Source: Erysipelotrichaceae bacterium | GTDB taxonomy: Bacteria; Bacillota_I; Bacilli_A; Erysipelotrichales; Erysipelotrichaceae | Direction: 5' to 3' | Assembly (NCBI GenBank): GCA_009773735.1 | Contig: WSYG01000001.1 | Coordinates: 41,897 to 105,896 of the forward strand | Length of the DNA: 64,000 nucleotides | Shown here: positions 38,043 to 47,240 of the stretch, piece after piece | Layout of the letters: every line of letters begins with the position of its first letter | Numbering within the stretch: position 1 is the stretch's first letter | Translations under genes and position numbers: made by a program | The notes under the pieces: model-generated | What the model was told of the DNA's origin: nothing | The model's database searches: none | Seen by the model: only the letters and a program-made list of their open reading frames with translations

Positions 38043-38895
38043 ACTTCGTAGGATTGATAAGTTTTTCTATGACTTTTGGATCGCGTTTACGCAGATATAG
38101 CGGAGTGAGATCACCTTTATAGAACGGGTGACGCTGAGGATAAGACTTGCCTTCAACTTGGAATAAGATACCACAAGCCAGTTTTTCTTCATCCAAGGCA
38201 AGTTTCATAGCAGCTAATTTATCTGTTTTGATATATGTTTCATCCAACCAGAAGGTATGTGACTTATACCAAGCAAAAGTATTGACCTTATTGTAGGTAA
38301 CACAAGGATGAAAGATATCGACGATCGCATATCCATTATGTAAGATGGCAGCTTTGATCAGTTCTTTTGTTTTTTCCTGATCACCGCTAAAACCTCTGCC
38401 AACAAATGTGGCTCCCATCGCTAAAGCTAAAGCCATAGGATTGATGGGTTGATTGTAGACCCCATCCAATTGAATTGGAGTAATCAAACCAATTGGAGAC
38501 GTTGGTGAAGCTTGACCTTTGGTCAAACCATAAACCATATTGTTATGAACGATGTGGATCAGATGAGGATTACGACGAATGTTATGAATCAAATGATTTC
38601 CGCCTTCACCATACATGTCACCATCGCCACCTTCAGCAATAACAGTCAGTTTAGGGTTAACAGCACTGATGGCACTGGCAACAGCCATTCCACGTCCATG
38701 AAGTCCATTGAAATAACTGGCATCCACATACTGTGGCATTTTCGCTGCTTGACCGATTCCTGAAGAAAATACGACTTGAGTTGGATCAAGTTCTAGTTCT
38801 TGTAGCGCTTTGATCAAAATGTTTCTTAGCGGGAAGTTACCGCATCCAGGACACCAAGCTATGTCGATGTCATGGTTGAATTCGAACTTAGTCAT
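38041..38895 (-). CDS. 2-oxoacid:ferredoxin oxidoreductase beta subunit (second system)
   Basis: AWCPGCGNFPLRNIL, GDGDMYGEGGNHLIHNIRRNPHLIHIVHNNMVYGLTKGQASPTS. Confidence 0.93.
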   Translation of the reverse strand: MTKFEFNHDIDIAWCPGCGNFPLRNILIKALQELELDPTQVVFSSGIGQAAKMPQYVDASYFNGLHGRGMAVASAISAVNPKLTVIAEGGDGDMYGEGGNHLIHNIRRNPHLIHIVHNNMVYGLTKGQASPTSPIGLITPIQLDGVYNQPINPMALALAMGATFVGRGFSGDQEKTKELIKAAILHNGYAIVDIFHPCVTYNKVNTFAWYKSHTFWLDETYIKTDKLAAMKLALDEEKLACGILFQVEGKSYPQRHPFYKGDLTPLYLRKRDPKVIEKLINPTK

Positions 38896-40574
38896 TGTTT
38901 TTCCTCCAATATGGTGACCAGTTCATCGATGTGATAAGGCTCACCATTGTATTTTAAGATGCGACGCGATACTTTAATTCCATAAGTCATTTGAATCAGA
39001 TTTGCGAATTGTCCAGTGGCATTGTTTTCAATGACAGTGATGGATTTTGCGCCCCGGATCAGCTTTTCTACAGAAGTAGGTAAAGGATAAACTTGGGTAA
39101 AATGCACATGGGTATAGCCCCACTTAGGATTGGTCACTAGGGCTTCTTCGATGACACCATACGTTGAACCCCAACTCAGGAGCAGTTTTTCTTTTTCAGT
39201 TGCACCACTGATCAATGGTTCTAGAATGTCTTCTTTCATCAGTTCAAATTTATGAAGACGTTTTTCATGCATATCTACACGCATGGTAAAGGATTCAGTA
39301 ATCATGCCTTCCTCATCGTGTTCATCGGAGTCTACTTTCACATAACCTAAACCATAACCTGGAATACCTCTAGGTGAGATCCCGCTTTGATCAAAGGCAT
39401 AGCGTTTATAATCACGTTCTGTTTTAACAACGAAACTTTCAAGATATTTAGGATTGAATTCTAAATGTTCAACTTGACTCATTGATTCTAACCAATATTG
39501 ATCCGACAAGACAAAGACAGGGATCTGATACTTATCTGCCATATAGAAAGCTCTGGACATGACTTCAATTCCATCTTCTAAACGTCCAGGTGCAAGAATC
39601 ATTCTTGGGAATTCACCATGACCTGCATAAAGTACCAAGTTCAAATCAGCTTGTTCAGTACGCGTTGGTAAACCTGTGGCTGGTCCTGGGCGTTGTGCCA
39701 CATGGACAACAGCTGGCGATTCTGTGATCCCGGCCAAACTAACAGCTTCGGTCATCAAGGCAAAACCACCACCAGAGGTCGTAGTCAAAGCTCGCGCTCC
39801 GGCATACCATGCCCCAATAACCATATTTAATGCTGCAATCTCATCTTCAGCCTGTTCAACCAAGATATCGACATCACGGCTCTTTTCTTCAAGCATAGTC
39901 ATCAAGGAAGTTCCTGGTGACATTGGATAGGCAGCTACATAATTGACGCCACCTGCGATGGCTCCTAGAGTCAACACATCATTACCTGTCATAACGCGTT
40001 TTGGTGTAAATTTAAGTGGCTTTAGTGCTTTAGGACGATCTGCATCCACTAAACCTAACGCATATCCCAAATCAAACGCTTTGATGTTTCCAGATACGAT
40101 GTCTTCACCTCGTTTGGTAAAACGTTTCGTGATCAATGCTTTCGCATTATCAGAAGATGCGTCGATCATGCCTGCGATATAGCCAAACATGGCTGTATTC
40201 TCATACAATCTGTTTCCTGCTTGTTTTGCTAAATCCAAAAAGGCAACTTCTTTGGTTTTAAACTTTGTTGGTACTGATTTTAGAAATGGAGCTTCTCCAT
40301 AAATAACAGTATCTTTTTTGATTCTTGGACTGAGTCGATCAAATGCATGGTCATTGAATAAAAACAAATAATCGATGGTATATCGTAAAGCTTGGATGGG
40401 ATGATCTGAGATTCGAATCTCAACAGAGTTATTGCCTCCGCGAACTCGACTCATAACCTCTTTGGATGAGAATACATAGGCTTCCTGGGTCAAGGTCTCA
40501 ACCAAGAATTCTTCAACGGTCTGTAGACCTTGGCCCGCTTCACCAGATAAAACAATGGTAATGGAATCGCGCAT
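38892..40574 (-). CDS. 2-oxoacid:ferredoxin oxidoreductase, fused gamma-alpha subunit
   Basis: 560 aa: SGEAGQGLQTVEEFL gamma domain, then GNDVLTLGAIAGGVNYVAAYPMSPGTSLMTML alpha domain. Confidence 0.93.
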   Translation of the reverse strand: MRDSITIVLSGEAGQGLQTVEEFLVETLTQEAYVFSSKEVMSRVRGGNNSVEIRISDHPIQALRYTIDYLFLFNDHAFDRLSPRIKKDTVIYGEAPFLKSVPTKFKTKEVAFLDLAKQAGNRLYENTAMFGYIAGMIDASSDNAKALITKRFTKRGEDIVSGNIKAFDLGYALGLVDADRPKALKPLKFTPKRVMTGNDVLTLGAIAGGVNYVAAYPMSPGTSLMTMLEEKSRDVDILVEQAEDEIAALNMVIGAWYAGARALTTTSGGGFALMTEAVSLAGITESPAVVHVAQRPGPATGLPTRTEQADLNLVLYAGHGEFPRMILAPGRLEDGIEVMSRAFYMADKYQIPVFVLSDQYWLESMSQVEHLEFNPKYLESFVVKTERDYKRYAFDQSGISPRGIPGYGLGYVKVDSDEHDEEGMITESFTMRVDMHEKRLHKFELMKEDILEPLISGATEKEKLLLSWGSTYGVIEEALVTNPKWGYTHVHFTQVYPLPTSVEKLIRGAKSITVIENNATGQFANLIQMTYGIKVSRRILKYNGEPYHIDELVTILEEKQ

Positions 40575-40855
40575 AATGCTCCTTTCACGATGGGTCTTCT
40601 TTAAACACAGTATGCTCCAAAAACGACAAATTTGACAACTATATCTTTATTATGTGTTAAGCAGTATTCATACTTTAACTTATCAGCGCATGCCTTTCAA
40701 TTTATTTACCCAACTAAAAACCTTCTCGTTACTGAAGGTTTTTAGAAGGAGAATAGATTACGAGAAAGGGGGGATTTCATCGCTAACTATAGTTTAATTA
40801 ATGAATATTGTTTACGCCAATGAAATGCTCATGTTTTTATCATTGTTTTCATTAA

Positions 40856-40880
40856 AAAACACCAGTTTTTATTCTGGTGC
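40856..40880 (-). terminator. Terminator downstream of DsbA-family gene
   Basis: CACCAG-AATAAAAA-CTGGTG-TTTTTT on minus strand. Confidence 0.7.
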
Positions 40881-40886
40881 TTGGAA

Positions 40887-41528
40887 TTATTTTCCCATCT
40901 CTGTAATATAGGCATTTCGCAGTGTTTCCACAAACGTATCGATGGGTTGAGCACCTGGAATAATGTGCTTTTTATTGATACGGAAATATGGAACGCCGCG
41001 AATGTTTAGTGCTTTTGCTTCTGAGATATCAGATAACACCATATCCTTTAATTTATCTGAATACAGCATTGCTTTGATTTCATCTTTGTTCATCTTAAAA
41101 CTCAACCCAAGTTCTTTTAAGACATCAAAATCAGCCAGATTCTTTCCTTGGGTAAAATAGGCATCATACAAAGCCGCATTCAGTGCTTTTGCTTCAACTG
41201 GATCACAAAGCTTCATCAAACGATGAGCATCCAAGGTATTGGTTGCCTTAACAATATCGTAATTGTAGACCAATCCTAAAGTTGCGGCTTTATCCGTAAC
41301 TTTTTGAGTCATCGCTTTAGCTTCACTAAGACTGACTCCATATTTAGACGATAAAACGTCATGGGTGCTTTGTTTAATGGCTTTAGGGGCACTGGGATCC
41401 AGTTGATATGCTTTATAAATGATCTCAACTTTATCGGTTAGTTTCAACTCTGCTAACGCTTTATCCAAGTGGACCTTTCCGATATAACAGAACGGGCAAC
41501 TATAATCTGACCAGACTTCTATTTTCAT
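40887..41528 (-). CDS. DsbA/FrnE-family thioredoxin-fold oxidoreductase
   Basis: MKIEVWSDYSCPFCYIGKVHLDKAL with CPFC; RGVPYFRINKKHIIPGAQPIDTF. Confidence 0.9.
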   Translation of the reverse strand: MKIEVWSDYSCPFCYIGKVHLDKALAELKLTDKVEIIYKAYQLDPSAPKAIKQSTHDVLSSKYGVSLSEAKAMTQKVTDKAATLGLVYNYDIVKATNTLDAHRLMKLCDPVEAKALNAALYDAYFTQGKNLADFDVLKELGLSFKMNKDEIKAMLYSDKLKDMVLSDISEAKALNIRGVPYFRINKKHIIPGAQPIDTFVETLRNAYITEMGK

Positions 41529-41690
41529 AAGAAAACCTCACTTTACCGATTCATTATACGATAAAGTGAGGTTCTTGAGTTGATTATGAGTTTTTTCAGA
41601 TAATGTAGCGTTAAAATTGATGTTTAGAAAAGCAAGTTAATTTGAAAACACAAAATGATATCAAATGACCAACCTCTTTATTAAATACAT

Positions 41691-43187
41691 CTATTTCAAC
41701 AATACATCCGGATTGATAAATGCCTTAAAATCTTCGATTCTAATGCTGAAACTTATCTCGTTGTAGTCTTGATCAGGAGGTGTAGAAGAGAAATTATAGA
41801 AAGTGATCCAATCATAACTCAGTGAAAAGTTCAACGAGTTATACGCTTCATCTACAGTAGGGATCTTCCCATCTTCAAACATAAAATATTCTTCATTGAT
41901 GTACTTTGATAATAGATTCTTGAGAGTACTTTCGTAATCATACCCATCAATAAAGACATCATCAAGCGTTAACATTTTCCCATCTTGGGTAACCATATGT
42001 ATCTTTTCAGTAATGATATTTGATAACCAATTTCCATTGGCATCAAATTTATAGGACTCAAATCTTCTTGAGATCCGCATGTATTGACTTACTACATTTG
42101 CATGGAACCAGTAATTAACCTGATCCACATCATTCTTTAGAGTGTTCTTAAAACGATTTGTATCCTCTTCTTTTAAAGTCTTAATAACGTTTAACCACGA
42201 GCCTTCAATCCCATCATAAATGACACTCGAAGTGGTGAAATGAATGTCGTTAAGCACAAAATCATCTTTTTCAATGGTAAATGTATAAAGATAATTGTTT
42301 TGTCTCGTAATTTTTGGATTTGTAAACAAGGATTCTTCACTCATGAAACGTTGACCAAAAGCCCAAGCATCTTTTAACTGGCTATAAGGAATTGTTACAT
42401 ACGAATACGAGAATTTATTGTCAAATTCTTTATAGCTTGTGTTAAAAGTTAAAGTCAATCCACCATATTCAGACAAACTAAAACCAACATCGCTTCTAAT
42501 CCCTGTAAAACCACCTCGATATATATAGGATTCAAACATACTGTCAAGTGCTTCTTCGGTCTTTGAAACAGCATCTACCAAAACGAGAGAATTTAAAACT
42601 GTTTCATAATCAAAGCCATTGATGAAAAGATCGCTTAAATGAATGATGTTGCCTGTATTTAAATCAAAGGTCAGGTCTTCTGAGATAACGATTCTATTCT
42701 CATGATTTTTATCCATCCCTATCGTTGTATAAATAGAAAGGCTCAAGATGTTGTTATAGTTGAAATTTTCATCGAATCTAATACTGACAAACGGTATCAC
42801 AGTAGTGTCTTTGGGATACTTAATGTACAAACCTTGTGAAGGTGGGATGTTTTTAAAGTCAGCATACTTTATCATTGAATCAACTTTATCTGCGATGGCT
42901 TTGTTTATTTTAGCTTCTACAGCTTCATCTTTTAACCCATCGATGACATATGATTCCGTTTGAATTTTCGTTTCTTCACGAGGGTGTACTTCAGAATTTT
43001 CGAGCTTAAATGTCAGTTGATTTCTGATCCAAGTCACCTCATGATCAGGCTCAGTGACTGTGCCTTTAGGGGATTCAAAGGTACCCTTCTCTGGTTTTGT
43101 GAATACTACAGGCGTTACACTTTGACCTTGGACACAAGATGATAAAAGCATAAGAATCAAAGTTAATAAAAGACCATGCTTTATCAT
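41691..43187 (-). CDS. putative lipoprotein of unknown function (DUF3298/DUF4163-like repeats)
   Basis: Lipobox MLLSSC; repeated pattern of ITEKIHMVTQDGKMLTLDDVFIDGYDYESTL / LTFDLNTGNIIHLSDLFINGFDYETVL. Confidence 0.6.
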   Translation of the reverse strand: MIKHGLLLTLILMLLSSCVQGQSVTPVVFTKPEKGTFESPKGTVTEPDHEVTWIRNQLTFKLENSEVHPREETKIQTESYVIDGLKDEAVEAKINKAIADKVDSMIKYADFKNIPPSQGLYIKYPKDTTVIPFVSIRFDENFNYNNILSLSIYTTIGMDKNHENRIVISEDLTFDLNTGNIIHLSDLFINGFDYETVLNSLVLVDAVSKTEEALDSMFESYIYRGGFTGIRSDVGFSLSEYGGLTLTFNTSYKEFDNKFSYSYVTIPYSQLKDAWAFGQRFMSEESLFTNPKITRQNNYLYTFTIEKDDFVLNDIHFTTSSVIYDGIEGSWLNVIKTLKEEDTNRFKNTLKNDVDQVNYWFHANVVSQYMRISRRFESYKFDANGNWLSNIITEKIHMVTQDGKMLTLDDVFIDGYDYESTLKNLLSKYINEEYFMFEDGKIPTVDEAYNSLNFSLSYDWITFYNFSSTPPDQDYNEISFSIRIEDFKAFINPDVLLK

Positions 43188-44062
43188 TTGACTTTTACAT
43201 ATCCAGCATCTTCCATCAATTGCTGACCTTCCTTGGATAAGATGAAGTCGATGATTCTTCTGGCTTGGCTACCAATCATTTCATCCTTACGTATGACCGC
43301 ATAATAGGCTGTATGGATTGGATAAGAATTATCTTGTATGGTTGCTGAGGTCGGAAGAATACCATTGACCTTGATTAGTTTTACATTAGTATTGACCCAC
43401 ATGTCAGTCACATAGTAATAATAAGAATATCCAATCGCATCTGAGGTATTATCGAAAACCGCGACTCTTTCAATCAACTCATCCATCCCTGCTGGCATCA
43501 TTTCAATTGGAGCTTCCATCGGGATCTTATTTTTCATGACCAATTCGAGGAAACCTGTTTGTGATCCTGAATTAATTGGACGTTGAAAAGCCTTGATGGG
43601 CATGTCATTTCCGCCAACCTGTTTCCAATTGGTATATTCACCCGTGTATATTCTTTGAATCTGATCGATGGTCAATGAATCAATCGGATTATCTTTATTT
43701 GTTAAGAAAACAAAAGCTTCTGAAACGATAGGGATGATTTCTAGTTCGACCTTGGCTTTTTTAGCTAAATCCAACTCTTCGGCAGAAGGACTGGTCACAA
43801 AAATCAAATCAACCTTTTTATTGATTAAGTTGACATACGCTTGATGTGTCTTTGTGTGCAAAACATAAGGTCTGACTTCTTCTATGGTTTGACGGGTTAT
43901 TGCTGCCCTGACGGCTTCCGCTAAAGGAATGGTCACTGTTGAGCCATCTACATTAAGATAATATTTCGGATCGATAAAATAACGTCTGGTTTGATTAATA
44001 GAACAGCCCCCCAATAAAAAGGCCAAAACCACAATCATGATCTTTCTCATATTCCACCTCAT
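43184..44062 (-). CDS. PstS-like periplasmic-binding lipoprotein
   Basis: Lipobox LLGGC; TIDQIQRIYTGEYTNWKQVGGNDMPIKAFQRPINSGSQTGFLELV. Confidence 0.85.
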   Translation of the reverse strand: MRWNMRKIMIVVLAFLLGGCSINQTRRYFIDPKYYLNVDGSTVTIPLAEAVRAAITRQTIEEVRPYVLHTKTHQAYVNLINKKVDLIFVTSPSAEELDLAKKAKVELEIIPIVSEAFVFLTNKDNPIDSLTIDQIQRIYTGEYTNWKQVGGNDMPIKAFQRPINSGSQTGFLELVMKNKIPMEAPIEMMPAGMDELIERVAVFDNTSDAIGYSYYYYVTDMWVNTNVKLIKVNGILPTSATIQDNSYPIHTAYYAVIRKDEMIGSQARRIIDFILSKEGQQLMEDAGYVKVK

Positions 44063-44127
44063 TATTAGTTTACACCCGTTTTGTGTGAAAACTCTATCAA
44101 TTGAAAAAAACCCTTTAAATTGGTCGT

Positions 44128-45228
44128 TTAATAGAGATAGGAAACCAGTTTTCCTAGTTTTTTATGAGACCTTAGTTTAATCACAAGGACTGCTAACCCA
44201 AAAGACATTGCGGTTACAAATATAAAGCGATAAACACTCTGCAAAGCATCAAAATCTGGTCCTAAGTAAGGAAGGATCAAGTCAAAGAGAAGGATGAATA
44301 AAGGGTGACTGAAAAAGATAATCACACTTGAGTCTCTTAGAAATCGATAGTTCCACTTGAATTTTAAATCGACGCCTAAAGTCAATTGAAAACTAAAATA
44401 AGTCACGGGTATGACTCCAAGCATGACATTATAATCTACAGGTTTTGAAAAGGCTCTTAAAGCAAACACTTCAACCGCCAGCAAAGCAATCGAGATCACC
44501 ATATACAGTGCTGCTTTCGATGGCTTAAAACGTAACTCGCGTTGACTCATCATGGCGCCCAATACCACAAAAAACAAGGCCGAAGTCAATCCATTGCGTG
44601 TTGTATAAAAAAGCATGAAGATCGTTTTATAAAAATCAGAGATGATTGGTATGTTTTCAACAAACCCATAATAAGCATCCCCAAACATACCGATGATATA
44701 GAAACCAAAAGCAATCATAAGTAATTTATTCAGTCCTATTCTTTTCGATAGCAAATGGATAACAGTTACCGAAAATAACAAAGCCGGGAAAAACCAGAGT
44801 TGATAATAGGTTCCATAAACTGCACCCCAATAGACATATAATGGAATAAGCAAGATAATCGGAACATCCCCACTCAAGAAGAATCTATTTACAACATCAA
44901 ACAAATAGATCAAACTCCAAACCAAATAGATCTGAAGCATTCTTTTTGTGTATTTATAATAATACTCATTGACTGTAAATCTTCCAATCTTGATTGTTTG
45001 TGTTCCCCGCTTATAATAGAAAAAATAACCTGAGATCGCAAAAAATAAGGGAACCACTGTTCTAGAAAAAACATTATATAGAATAAAGCTGGGCATAAAC
45101 CCAAATGATCTTAACGCAAATGTGTGAGCCGCAACAACAAAAATAGACAAAACAAACTTAGCCACATCGACTCCATTCAAGTGTTTATGTACAATTGTGC
45201 TTCTCTGCATTTCCCTTTTGCCAATCAA
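44128..45228 (-). CDS. acyltransferase 3 family membrane protein
   Basis: NGVDVAKFVLSIFVVAAHTFALR, VPLFFAISGYFFYYK and multiple TM helices. Confidence 0.85.
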   Translation of the reverse strand: MIGKREMQRSTIVHKHLNGVDVAKFVLSIFVVAAHTFALRSFGFMPSFILYNVFSRTVVPLFFAISGYFFYYKRGTQTIKIGRFTVNEYYYKYTKRMLQIYLVWSLIYLFDVVNRFFLSGDVPIILLIPLYVYWGAVYGTYYQLWFFPALLFSVTVIHLLSKRIGLNKLLMIAFGFYIIGMFGDAYYGFVENIPIISDFYKTIFMLFYTTRNGLTSALFFVVLGAMMSQRELRFKPSKAALYMVISIALLAVEVFALRAFSKPVDYNVMLGVIPVTYFSFQLTLGVDLKFKWNYRFLRDSSVIIFFSHPLFILLFDLILPYLGPDFDALQSVYRFIFVTAMSFGLAVLVIKLRSHKKLGKLVSYLY

Positions 45229-45382
45229 GTGTCTGACAAAAAACAGTTTATTAGAAAAAAACGATTTTGTATACCTATTTCGATATCAAAAATAATCCCA
45301 TTATCAACTTTCGTCCTTTTTTCACATAAGTAGGAAGTATGATAGAATAAATTTGTTCATTTGAAAGAACTTTGAGGAAATC

Positions 45383-45898
45383 ATGATCCAATCGTATAAA
45401 GGTAAGTCACCCATCTTAGGCAAGAATGTTTATATCGCACCAACCGCATGTGTTATAGGCGATGTCATCTTAAATGATGATGTTTCTGTATGGCCTTCTG
45501 CTGTCATACGTGGGGATATGAATCGAATCGAGATTGGCTGTGGAACGAACGTACAAGATGGTGCTGTGATCCATGTTGATGTGGATTCACCGGTCATTAT
45601 AGGTTCTTTGGTTACCATTGGTCATTTGGCTCATGTTCATGGGGCAAATGTTGAAGATGAAGTATTGATTGGTAGTGCCTCAATTATTTTAGATCATGCC
45701 TTGATCAAACGTCATGCCATGGTTGCAGCCGGGGCACTGGTATCCCCAAACAAAATCATTGAATCCAATACCTTAGTTGCTGGAATCCCCGCTGTACTTA
45801 AACGACAGGTCAATGACGAAGAAATCCAACACATCTTAAGCAATGCTCAACATTACATTGAAATGAAAGATGAGTATTTAAAATCTAACTCAAAGTAA
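45383..45898 (+). CDS. gamma-carbonic anhydrase-like / hexapeptide transferase protein
   Basis: Left-handed beta-helix repeats; VWPSAVIRGDMNRIEIG, NVQDGAVIHVD, IGHLAHVHGA. Confidence 0.9.
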   Translation: MIQSYKGKSPILGKNVYIAPTACVIGDVILNDDVSVWPSAVIRGDMNRIEIGCGTNVQDGAVIHVDVDSPVIIGSLVTIGHLAHVHGANVEDEVLIGSASIILDHALIKRHAMVAAGALVSPNKIIESNTLVAGIPAVLKRQVNDEEIQHILSNAQHYIEMKDEYLKSNSK

Positions 45899-45916
45899 AA
45901 GACCAATTGGTCTTTT
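45897..45916 (+). terminator. Terminator after gamma-CA gene
   Basis: AAAAGACCAATTGGTCTTTT. Confidence 0.6.
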
Positions 45917-45955
45917 ATTTAGAATTAAACATCTGTTTATGTTTTCGCTTTAATT

Positions 45956-46855
45956 CTAATAGACATCAAAGAGTGATAACTGATCAAATCCATATCCTTT
46001 TTGATATCCTTGAATGATGTCTTTCATCCGATAAACGATTCCATATTTTTCACACTCTTTGGTAAACACCTCCCACAAGTGTTTTGAGTTGGGTGATGTA
46101 CATGAATAGGAATCCCCAAAAGTAGACATATATTTTTCTTTCATTCCTGGAAATAAGAGATCTAGTTTTTGGTAAAACCAATCTCTTTGATTGGTTCTTA
46201 AAGTAACCCCAAAGTATGGCATCGTATAGATAAATTTGGCACGATGTTCATGAGCCAATCTTACGATTGAGCGAATATTGTCGGGTGTATCTTCGATAAA
46301 TGGTAATGTAGGCATCATGATGATCCCTGCATATAAGCCTTGATCATTTAAATTTTGAATGGCTTTGAAACGAAGAGAGCTGACAGCAACATTTTGTTCA
46401 AGACGCTTGCATAAAACATCATTGGCAGTCGTAATGGTGATCCCAATCAAGACTGGCGAATGTTTTGATATTTCTTTTAGAAGTTCTGCATCTCTTACCA
46501 CAAGATCACTTTTGGTAAAGATCGAAACTCCAAATCCATAACGATGAATTAAAGCTAATGCTCCACGTGTCAACACCAGTTCTTTCTCAAATGGATTATA
46601 TGGATCACTCATGGAGCCAGTCCCAATAACACCTGTCTTACGTTTTGATTTTAAGTCGCGTTCAATCAAGGTCAAGGCATTTGCTTTGGATCTTACACGA
46701 TCAAATTCTTCGACTTGATAACAGTCACTGCGACTGTCACAGTAAATACAACCGTGATTACAGCCTTTGTAGATGTTCATGTTGTAATGGGCACCAAACC
46801 ATTCATGGTTGCTTTTATACTCAGACACGATGGTTTTAGCGATGATCTGATCCAT
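45956..46855 (-). CDS. radical SAM protein, SPL/Rv2578c family
   Basis: NIYKGCNHGCIYCDSRSDCY, GTGSMSDPYNPFEKE, SIFTKSDLVVRD. Confidence 0.87.
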   Translation of the reverse strand: MDQIIAKTIVSEYKSNHEWFGAHYNMNIYKGCNHGCIYCDSRSDCYQVEEFDRVRSKANALTLIERDLKSKRKTGVIGTGSMSDPYNPFEKELVLTRGALALIHRYGFGVSIFTKSDLVVRDAELLKEISKHSPVLIGITITTANDVLCKRLEQNVAVSSLRFKAIQNLNDQGLYAGIIMMPTLPFIEDTPDNIRSIVRLAHEHRAKFIYTMPYFGVTLRTNQRDWFYQKLDLLFPGMKEKYMSTFGDSYSCTSPNSKHLWEVFTKECEKYGIVYRMKDIIQGYQKGYGFDQLSLFDVY

Positions 46856-46888
46856 AATTCCCCTTTTGTATGTTGTTTATAGTTTAGT

Positions 46889-47176
46889 TTACAGTTTTTT
46901 CTTGACGATTTTATGTTCAACAAAGGTTTCATCATACTCTATGTTCATTTCCTTGTCATAACGGATCCATGAACCGTGCTTAAGTCCATTTTTAAAGTGA
47001 CCTATTTGAGATATCTGTCCGTTTTCTCGATAAAAAAACCACTCACCTTCCATGATTTGATTATTCACTGGTCCTTTGGCTTTAAGGGATCCATCCTTAT
47101 AGAAATAGGTCATGATGGCATTTTCTGTGATATGAATCACCTGTCCGTTTTTATAATGAGTTAGTTTTGAGTTCAT
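46889..47176 (-). CDS. MORN-variant / YwqK-like repeat protein
   Basis: YKDGSLKAKGPVNNQIMEGEWFFYRENGQISQIGHFKNGLKHGSWIRYD. Confidence 0.8.
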   Translation of the reverse strand: MNSKLTHYKNGQVIHITENAIMTYFYKDGSLKAKGPVNNQIMEGEWFFYRENGQISQIGHFKNGLKHGSWIRYDKEMNIEYDETFVEHKIVKKKL

Positions 47177-47205
47177 ATTAAAAGTATATCATAGGCATCT
47201 TAACT

Positions 47206-47232
47206 AAAAAGCACAGGCGATGAGCCTGTGCA
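47206..47232 (-). terminator. Terminator of P-type ATPase gene
   Basis: GCACAGGC-TCATC-GCCTGTGC-TTTTT on minus strand. Confidence 0.75.
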
Positions 47233-47240
47233 ATATTCCT

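Noticed and set aside
39676-40182. Plus-strand ORFs of 84 and 79 aa opposite the OFOR gamma-alpha gene
   Set aside because: Antisense to a strongly supported CDS, no recognisable motifs or convincing SD; typical shadow ORFs.
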